DNA of 11,826 nt from positions 1 through 11,826 of the forward strand of contig RKSA01000242.1 in assembly GCA_007571115.1 (NCBI GenBank), given 5' to 3'. Numbering within the stretch: the stretch's first letter is position 1; the number at the start of each line of letters is the position of its first letter. This document shows positions 5,892 to 11,826 of the stretch, piece after piece. The notes below the pieces were generated by a model. It ran no database searches, was not told the origin of the DNA, and saw only the letters and a list, made by a program, of their open reading frames with translations. Source of the DNA: Gammaproteobacteria bacterium (GTDB lineage: Bacteria > Pseudomonadota > Gammaproteobacteria > Pseudomonadales > Pseudohongiellaceae). Position numbers and translations under genes: made by a program.

Positions 5892-6898
5892 CTCTCGCGC
5901 GTTCCAGGCAGATCCTGTTCTTCGGCGGCAAGGGCGGTGTCGGCAAGACGACCGTGTCAGCCGCCACGGCCCTGGCGCTGGCACGCCAGGGCCGCCAGAC
6001 CTTGCTCGTCTCCACCGACCCCGCGCACAATCTCGGCCACCTGTTCCAGCGCGAAATCGGCTCGCGGCCGGTGTCGCTCGCGCCCGGTCTTGATGGCCTC
6101 GAAATCGATCCCGAAGCGACCGTGCAAGCGCATGTGCAAGAAGTTTCCGCAGCATTGCACGACTTGATGCCGGTGCAGATGCACGGCGAAATCGAAAAGC
6201 ACGTCGCGCTGTCCCGGGACGCTCCGGGAATGCAGGAAGCGGCGATCCTGGAAAGAATCGCGGAAATTGTCGAGCAAGACCGCCAGGGCTATCAGCACGT
6301 GATTTTCGATACCGCGCCCTCGGGCCATACTGCCAGGCTCATGGCCTTGCCCGAAATGATGGCAGCCTGGACCGAAGGGCTCATCAGGCGCCGCGAACGC
6401 GCCGACCGCTTCGCCGAGTTCGTGCGCGGCCTCGGCTCGGATTCGGCGATGGGAGACAACATCATCGCCGACAAGGATCCCGAGGTCGAGCGGGAAAGCC
6501 GCATCCGCAGGATTCTCGAGCAGCGCCGGCGCAAGTTCGCAGGCTTGCGCGACACCCTGACCGATGCGGCATTGACTTCGTTCATCATCGTGCTCGTCGC
6601 CGAGCGCCTGCCCGTGATGGAAACGATCGGGCTGCACCGGCAATTGCGCAAGACTGGCCTGCACATCGATGCCCTGGTCGTGAACAAGCGCCTGTCCGGA
6701 AGCGTCGGCGGATTTCTTGCGGAGCGTCGCGCCCAGCAGGAAATTCATCTGGCGACGCTGCTCGAGGCACTGCCAGGAATTCCCTGCCAGCACCTGCAAC
6801 TCGTCGCCCAGGACGTCGTCGGCCTTGGGGAACTCGAAGCATTCTCGTCGCGCCTGGCGGCGCCGCACCAGGCGAGCGGATCACGCAAACCGGCGTGA
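5834..6898 (+). CDS. ArsA/Get3-family ATPase, single domain
   Basis: A cytoplasmic P-loop ATPase of the SIMIBI class. Visible motifs, counted from ATG 5834, are the deviant Walker A GGKGGVGKTT (31-40), switch I STDPAHNL (60-67), switch II DTAPSGHTARL (159-169) and a late VNKRL guanine/adenine-recognition-like motif. At about 354 residues it has a single ATPase half, like Get3 and unlike plasmid ArsA, which has two. The Cys triad of arsenite-stimulated ArsA and the CxxC zinc motif of Get3 are both absent; apart from a Cys in the doubtful N-terminus there is one Cys, late in the protein. A role in arsenite export or canonical tail-anchored insertion is therefore not supported. Start uncertain: ATG 5834 overlaps the upstream gene by 58 bp, while TTG 5882 gives an N-terminus closer to the family (LLALARSRQILFFGG). 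The gene converges on bamE with a 20-bp gap. Confidence 0.88.
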   Translation: MAPAHGHGTLAIGSCKLLLALARSRQILFFGGKGGVGKTTVSAATALALARQGRQTLLVSTDPAHNLGHLFQREIGSRPVSLAPGLDGLEIDPEATVQAHVQEVSAALHDLMPVQMHGEIEKHVALSRDAPGMQEAAILERIAEIVEQDRQGYQHVIFDTAPSGHTARLMALPEMMAAWTEGLIRRRERADRFAEFVRGLGSDSAMGDNIIADKDPEVERESRIRRILEQRRRKFAGLRDTLTDAALTSFIIVLVAERLPVMETIGLHRQLRKTGLHIDALVVNKRLSGSVGGFLAERRAQQEIHLATLLEALPGIPCQHLQLVAQDVVGLGELEAFSSRLAAPHQASGSRKPA

Positions 6899-6918
6899 CT
6901 CGGCGCCACACTGGCTCT

Positions 6919-7293
6919 TCATGCTGGGTCTTCGGGGGGATTGGGCTCGAAATCGCCGGTGATGCGTGCCAGCTCGTCGTCGACGAAGTGGATGGTGATG
7001 CGTTCCTGGGTGCGGTCGCCGCCACCAGGCTGGAAGTTGTACACGTAGTCCCAGCGGTCCTGGTGGAAGGGGTCGCGAACGAGCGGAGTCCCCATGACGA
7101 AAATCACCTGACTCCTGGTCATGCCGGGCCGCAACTGGTCGACCATGTCTTGCAGGATCACGTTGCCCTGGACAATCGAGATCTTGTACACGCCGGGGAA
7201 ATCGAGCGAGCCGATGTTGCTCGAACAACCGGCGAGGGCAAGCAAGATGGCAGCCGAAAAAGCGCTCGGCAGGACTTTTTTCAAGATGGTCAT
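6919..7293 (-). CDS. bamE: outer membrane protein assembly factor BamE
   Basis: A 124-residue lipoprotein subunit of the BAM complex, which inserts beta-barrel proteins into the outer membrane. The signal peptide ends in the lipobox LALAGC (Cys23), followed by Ser, consistent with outer-membrane sorting. The family signature is complete: YKISIVQGNVI, then LRPGMTRSQVIFVMGTPLV, then DPFHQDRWDYVYNF. The open frame extends upstream to 7614, but the start at 7291-7293 is chosen because it gives a proper lipoprotein signal peptide and has an AGGAA ribosome-binding site eight bases upstream. The short proline-rich acidic tail (EPNPPEDPA) is unremarkable. It diverges from fur, the usual arrangement in gammaproteobacteria, and converges on the ArsA-like gene. 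Confidence 0.95.
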   Translation of the reverse strand: MTILKKVLPSAFSAAILLALAGCSSNIGSLDFPGVYKISIVQGNVILQDMVDQLRPGMTRSQVIFVMGTPLVRDPFHQDRWDYVYNFQPGGGDRTQERITIHFVDDELARITGDFEPNPPEDPA

Positions 7294-7408
7294 GGGCAAT
7301 TCCTGTCTTTCCCGGCGAGCGCCTTTCACTGTCGCTTGCCAGCGGGCATAATAACCCAGTCGGGCACGTCCGAACAGCGGCCCTTCCAATAGCTCGCGCG
7401 AGGCGCCC
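7294..7408. promoter_or_regulatory. bamE-fur divergent intergenic region, overlapping -10-like sequence
   Basis: The 115-bp gap must hold the promoters for both genes. GCATAATAA around 7346-7354 can be read as CATAAT on + (7347-7352) or TATTAT on - (7353-7348), each one mismatch from the -10 consensus. Neither direction has a good -35 at 16-18 bp. No recognisable Fur box (GATAATGATAATCATTATC type) is present, so autoregulation by Fur is not supported by sequence. Confidence 0.3.
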
Positions 7409-7828
7409 ATGGGAACCGAAAACCAGGAATTGCGCAAGGCCGGACTCAAGGTCACCTTGCCCCGGGTCAAGATTCTGCAAATCCTGGAAACTTCCCCGAA
7501 CAAGCACATGAGCGCCGAGGAGGTGTACAAGGCGCTGATCGAGTCCGACCAGGACGTCGGCCTGGCAACGGTGTATCGCGTATTGACCCAGTTCGAGTCG
7601 GCTGGCCTGGTCATGCGGCATCATTTCGAAGGCGGCCATTCGATTTTCGAGCTGACACCCGACGATCACCACGATCACATCGTTTGCACCGTCTGTGGCA
7701 AGGTCGAGGAATTCTTCGACGAGATCATCGAGGAGCGGCAGGAGCGGATCGCCGAGCAATTCGGTTTCCGCATCACCGACCACAGCCTGTATCTCTATGG
7801 CAAATGCCCCGAATGCCAGGATGAATGA
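7409..7828 (+). CDS. fur: ferric uptake regulator Fur
   Basis: A 139-residue metal-dependent repressor of iron uptake genes. The N-terminal winged helix includes the recognition helix LATVYRVLTQFESAGLV (52-68). Metal ligands are in place: His33, Glu81, the His87/His88/His90 cluster (DDHHDHIVC), Cys93 and Cys96, plus a C-terminal Cys133-x2-Cys136 pair. Length is slightly below the E. coli protein (148). ATG 7409 has GAGG at 7400-7403 as a short ribosome-binding site. It converges on recN with a 75-bp gap. The ORF is full length with no disruption. Confidence 0.97.
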   Translation: MGTENQELRKAGLKVTLPRVKILQILETSPNKHMSAEEVYKALIESDQDVGLATVYRVLTQFESAGLVMRHHFEGGHSIFELTPDDHHDHIVCTVCGKVEEFFDEIIEERQERIAEQFGFRITDHSLYLYGKCPECQDE

Positions 7829-7901
7829 TTCCTGAGCACCGAAGGCGGGCGGGGCATCACGGGCCATGCACCGGGACTGCGCGAAATCGCTGCCGCCGCG
7901 T

Positions 7902-7918
7902 GGTCAGGCCGCCTGACC
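7902..7918. terminator. perfect 7-bp hairpin at the fur/recN convergence, covering the recN stop
   Basis: GGTCAGG (7902-7908) and CCTGACC (7912-7918) form a perfect stem around a three-base loop. The stem contains the recN stop codon (7904-7906). It has no T-run on either strand, so it is not a canonical intrinsic terminator, but a hairpin at the meeting point of two convergent genes could act in both directions. Confidence 0.35.
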
Positions 7919-9580
7919 TTCGGCGAGCATCTGCCGCGCATGGGCCAGCGACGCTTCACTGAATGCGGCGCCACCGAGCATCCGCGCGAGTTCCTGCACC
8001 CGGGCCGCTTCGTCTAGCTCGTCGATCGAAGTCGAGGTGTTCTCGCCATCGACAGACTTGCTGATCGAGTATTGGCGGTGGGCGTGGCTGGCAACCTGGC
8101 CCTGGTGGGTGATGCAGAGGAGCTGCGCCGACCCGCCAAGCGCACGCAGCAAGGCGCCGGTCTGCGCTGCCACGGCACCGCCGATTCCCACATCGATTTC
8201 GTCGAAGATCAGGCAGGGAGTCTGCGTGGTGTGGGCGGTCACGACGCGGATCGCAAGGCTGATCCGCGACAGTTCGCCTCCCGAAGCGATTTTTCCAAGC
8301 GGCCCCGGCGCCAGGCCAGGATTGGTCGCCACCAGGAATTCGGCCTGTTCGAGACCTCGCGCATGAATCGTGCCCGGATCCAGCGGTGCAAGGCGGATTT
8401 CCACGCTGGCATTGCCCATGCCGAGCCGCGCCGTCTGCTCCTCGATCGCCCTGGCGAGCGTGTCGGCGCCGGCGCGGCGTTGCTCGCCGACCCGCGCGGC
8501 AAGCGCAGCGTATCGCTCCTGCAATTCGGCTGCGCCTTGCAGCAAGCCTTGCAGTTCCTCGTCGCGGCCATGCAGTTGCTGCAACTGCCCTGCCAGCGAG
8601 CGAGTCAGTTCGGCTAGTTCGGCGGGTTTGACCTTGTGCTTGCGCGCCATGTCGTGCAGGTCGCCGAGGCGCCCGTCGACTTGCGCCAGACGCGCAGGGT
8701 CGACGGCAAATTCATCGCTTGCCGCGCGCAAGTCGGCCTCGGCCTCGCCAATGTGGATGCACGCCGTTTCGATCATCGCCAGGGCATTGGCGATCCGTTC
8801 GCTGTCGCCTTGCAGGCAATCGAGCAATTGCCAACTTCGCCGCAGGCTGGCCAAGGCATTGCACTGCTCGTTTTCGCCGAGGTCTTGCAAGGCCCCCGCA
8901 AGCGCCGCTAGCGCCTGCTCGGCACCGCTGAGGCGGCGCTGCTCGCGCTCGAGGGACTCGAGCTCGTCGTCCTCGGCGGCGAGCTGCTGCAATTCATCGA
9001 GCTGGTACGCCAGCAGCTCGGCGCGCGCTTCGTCTGCATCGCCGCGCAGCCTGGCGATGGCGCGCTGATTGTCCTGCCAGCTCCGGTGCAACTCGCGCAA
9101 TCCGTCGAGCAATTCGCGTTCGACGCAGAAATTGTCGAGCAGCTCGAGTTGCGTCTGCCGCCGCAACAGCGACTGATGTTCCTGCTGGCTGACGATGTCG
9201 GCGAGCAATTCGCCAAGCTGCTGCAAGTTGGCCATGGTGACGGGGGAATCGTTGATGAAGGCCCGGGAGCGGCCATCGCGGCCTATCGCGCGGCGTATCA
9301 GGCACGAATTCTCGAGCTCGCCTTGAAGCTGATGCTCTTCCAGCCAGCCGCTCGCGGCCGCGTTGCCGGACAAGTCGAACTCGGCAGCGACCTCGGCCTT
9401 GCTCGCGCCGCTTCGCAACACGCTCTTGTCGGCGCGGTCGCCGAGCACGAGGCCTAGCGCCTCGACGATGATCGACTTGCCAGCGCCGGTCTCTCCGGTC
9501 AGCGCCGACATTCCCGAGTGAAAGTCGACCCGCAGATTGCGGATCGTCGCGTAGTTCTGGATCGAAAGCTGCTGCAACAT
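7904..9580 (-). CDS. recN: DNA repair protein RecN
   Basis: A 558-residue SMC-like ATPase acting in double-strand break repair. Walker A is TGETGAGKS (28-36). The middle third is rich in Glu, Leu, Gln and Arg with heptad character, as expected for the coiled coil. The ABC signature SGGELSR begins near 433 and Walker B CLIFDEID near 456, followed by ITHQGQVASHA. The chain ends EGQAA; the E. coli protein ends in an LAA-type ClpXP degron, so a similar turnover signal is possible. The open frame runs far upstream, but ATG 9578-9580 gives the exact family start (MLQQLSIQNYATIRNL). On the - strand TATACT (9592-9587) is a possible -10, which would make the mRNA nearly leaderless. No LexA box of the CTGT-N8-ACAG kind is seen. 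It diverges from grpE. Confidence 0.97.
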   Translation of the reverse strand: MLQQLSIQNYATIRNLRVDFHSGMSALTGETGAGKSIIVEALGLVLGDRADKSVLRSGASKAEVAAEFDLSGNAAASGWLEEHQLQGELENSCLIRRAIGRDGRSRAFINDSPVTMANLQQLGELLADIVSQQEHQSLLRRQTQLELLDNFCVERELLDGLRELHRSWQDNQRAIARLRGDADEARAELLAYQLDELQQLAAEDDELESLEREQRRLSGAEQALAALAGALQDLGENEQCNALASLRRSWQLLDCLQGDSERIANALAMIETACIHIGEAEADLRAASDEFAVDPARLAQVDGRLGDLHDMARKHKVKPAELAELTRSLAGQLQQLHGRDEELQGLLQGAAELQERYAALAARVGEQRRAGADTLARAIEEQTARLGMGNASVEIRLAPLDPGTIHARGLEQAEFLVATNPGLAPGPLGKIASGGELSRISLAIRVVTAHTTQTPCLIFDEIDVGIGGAVAAQTGALLRALGGSAQLLCITHQGQVASHAHRQYSISKSVDGENTSTSIDELDEAARVQELARMLGGAAFSEASLAHARQMLAEGQAA

Positions 9581-9609
9581 CCCGGCAGTATATTGGATCA
9601 CTGGCGTTT

Positions 9610-9637
9610 CTTGAAACATCGGCCCGAAGCCCCATAT
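9610..9637 (+). promoter_or_regulatory. sigma-32 (RpoH) heat-shock promoter of grpE
   Basis: CTTGAA at 9610-9615 and CCCCATAT at 9630-9637, separated by 14 bp, match the E. coli RpoH consensus (CTTGAA / CCCCATnT) essentially perfectly. Transcription would start near 9643, some 37 bases before the grpE ATG. No CIRCE inverted repeat is present, so positive control by sigma-32 rather than HrcA repression is expected for grpE. Confidence 0.85.
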
Positions 9638-9679
9638 TAGATTTCCCTGAATTGGCGCTTTGGCGGGATTGAACGCGAC

Positions 9680-10369
9680 ATGGGCGAAACGCAGTTGGGC
9701 GAAACAGCAAGCGGTGACGCTGGCAAATCCGCACCAGGGAAGGAGCAGGCGAACTCTCAGCCCCGCGAGGAACGGCATGACGAAGAGCTTCCAGCCGATG
9801 CATTCGAGGCGGGCGTCGGCGAGAGCTGCGATGATCGCGCAGACGTCGATGAGGCCGAAGCCGATCATGGGCTGACCCTGGAGGCCGTGTCGGCTCGCCT
9901 CGCCGAAGCCGAGCAGGAATGCCGCAAGGCCCAGGAACAGTCGCTGCGCGCCCAGGCGGAAATGCAGAACCTGCGCCGCCGCGCCGAGCACGACATCCAG
10001 AAAGCGCACAAGTTCGGCCAGGAGCGCTTCAGCAGCGAATTGCTGGTGGTGATCGACAACCTGGAACGCGCCGCCGCTGCGGCTAGCGAGCACGAACACG
10101 AAGCCGTCAAGGCGATTCACGAAGGCGTGAACCTGACCTTGAAAAGCTTCATCGACTGCTTCGCGAAGTTCCATATCGAAGCCGTGGATCCGCAAGGCGA
10201 GCCCTTCGATCCCGAGTTGCACCAGGCGATGTCGCTGCAGGAAAACGGCGAAGTCGAGCCGAACACGGTCATTGCGGTGATGCAGAAAGGCTATACCCTG
10301 CATGGCCGGGTGCTCAGGCCGGCGATGGTGGTCGTGTCCACCGAGCCTGCCGGGGACGCAGACAACTGA
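9680..10369 (+). CDS. grpE: nucleotide exchange factor GrpE
   Basis: A 229-residue DnaK co-chaperone that speeds ADP release. After an acidic, low-complexity and probably disordered N-terminus of about 65 residues comes the long dimerisation helix (LTLEAVSARLAEAEQECRKA through MQNLRRRAEHDIQKAHKFG). The C-terminal beta domain contains the signature GEPFDPELHQAMS and ends in YTLHGRVLRPAMVVVS. It is about 30 residues longer than E. coli GrpE, nearly all in the N-terminal extension. ATG 9680 lacks a strong Shine-Dalgarno, but no better start precedes the conserved region. A sigma-32 promoter lies just upstream, and dnaK follows 138 bp later. Confidence 0.96.
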   Translation: MGETQLGETASGDAGKSAPGKEQANSQPREERHDEELPADAFEAGVGESCDDRADVDEAEADHGLTLEAVSARLAEAEQECRKAQEQSLRAQAEMQNLRRRAEHDIQKAHKFGQERFSSELLVVIDNLERAAAAASEHEHEAVKAIHEGVNLTLKSFIDCFAKFHIEAVDPQGEPFDPELHQAMSLQENGEVEPNTVIAVMQKGYTLHGRVLRPAMVVVSTEPAGDADN

Positions 10370-10398
10370 ACGGACGCGGCAGCACACGATTCGCGTCA

Positions 10399-10414
10399 CC
10401 AGCCATCTGGCTGG
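10399..10414 (+). promoter_or_regulatory. small hairpin in the grpE-dnaK spacer
   Basis: CCAGCC (10399-10404) and GGCTGG (10409-10414) form a perfect six-pair stem with a four-base loop, 30 bp after grpE. ATTTA follows, not a T-run, so termination would be weak at best; RNA processing or partial attenuation is possible. The rest of the 138-bp spacer holds an eight-codon mini-frame (ATG at 10421) and the dnaK ribosome-binding site; no second heat-shock promoter is seen. Confidence 0.3.
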
Positions 10415-10507
10415 ATTTACATGGCTAGAGAACGCACTGACGGCTAGCAGGGCAATTGGCAGCGCCACCCGGCAGCAACCCGGGGACGGCTCACGGAGGC
10501 ATCGAAC

Positions 10508-11826
<1,319 letters not shown>

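Noticed and set aside
5834..6898. Arsenic resistance operon
   Set aside because: No arsR, arsB, acr3, arsC or arsD is nearby, and the ATPase lacks the arsenite-binding cysteines and the second ATPase half.
6896..6921. Terminator between the ArsA-like gene and bamE
   Set aside because: The 20-bp gap contains no stable stem with a T-run on either strand.
6881..7867. 328-codon - strand frame spanning bamE and fur
   Set aside because: It overlaps both genuine genes out of frame and shows no family features; bamE in another - strand frame is clearly real.
9586..9603. CAGT-N10-ACTG palindrome just upstream of recN, considered as a LexA/SOS box
   Set aside because: The half-sites are in the wrong orientation and spacing for the gammaproteobacterial CTGT-N8-ACAG box, and only four bases per arm match, which is common by chance.

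Overview
The window is a gene-dense stretch of GC-rich DNA carrying the conserved gammaproteobacterial neighbourhood smpB / ratA-rnfH / bamE / fur / recN / grpE-dnaK. RpoH-type control of grpE, no hrcA or CIRCE element next to grpE, and the overall gene order fit a gammaproteobacterium near the Xanthomonadales/Chromatiales (for example a Wenzhouxiangella-like lineage). That placement is inferred from gene order and protein character, not from a search. The longest non-coding stretches are about 135-140 bp.

Left part (1-4565). After the last codons of an unknown upstream gene comes a secreted lipoprotein peptidase of family S9 (dipeptidyl-peptidase IV-like fold, + strand). It converges on smpB (- strand), the trans-translation partner of tmRNA. 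Divergent from smpB is an NSS-family sodium-coupled transporter, ending one base before ratA, so the two are probably translated from one mRNA.

Middle part (4567-7408). ratA (START/COQ10-like) is followed by rnfH (ubiquitin-fold RnfH/RatB family). The 5' end of rnfH has been split by a 184-bp insertion: a palindromic, multi-hairpin repeat flanked by an 11-bp direct repeat. Removing the insertion recreates a perfect ATGA-coupled start. In its present form the repeat supplies a Shine-Dalgarno sequence, a GTG start and about 50 extra codons in frame. Between rnfH and bamE, where many relatives have nothing, lies a two-gene module with its own candidate promoter: a 98-residue protein ending in Cys-Cys-stop (the type I recall as 'cory-CC-star') and an overlapping single-domain ArsA/Get3-like ATPase lacking the usual cysteine ligands. 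bamE (outer-membrane BAM lipoprotein) converges on this module and diverges from fur.

Right part (7409-11826). fur converges on recN (SMC-like DNA repair ATPase). recN and grpE diverge from a short intergenic region containing a near-consensus sigma-32 heat-shock promoter. grpE and dnaK follow in the same direction. dnaK runs off the end of the window; its nucleotide-binding domain is canonical, but the visible start of its substrate-binding domain has several unusual proline and other substitutions.

The strongest points for follow-up are the repeat-interrupted rnfH, the Cys-Cys/ArsA module of unknown function, and the odd DnaK substrate-binding strands.
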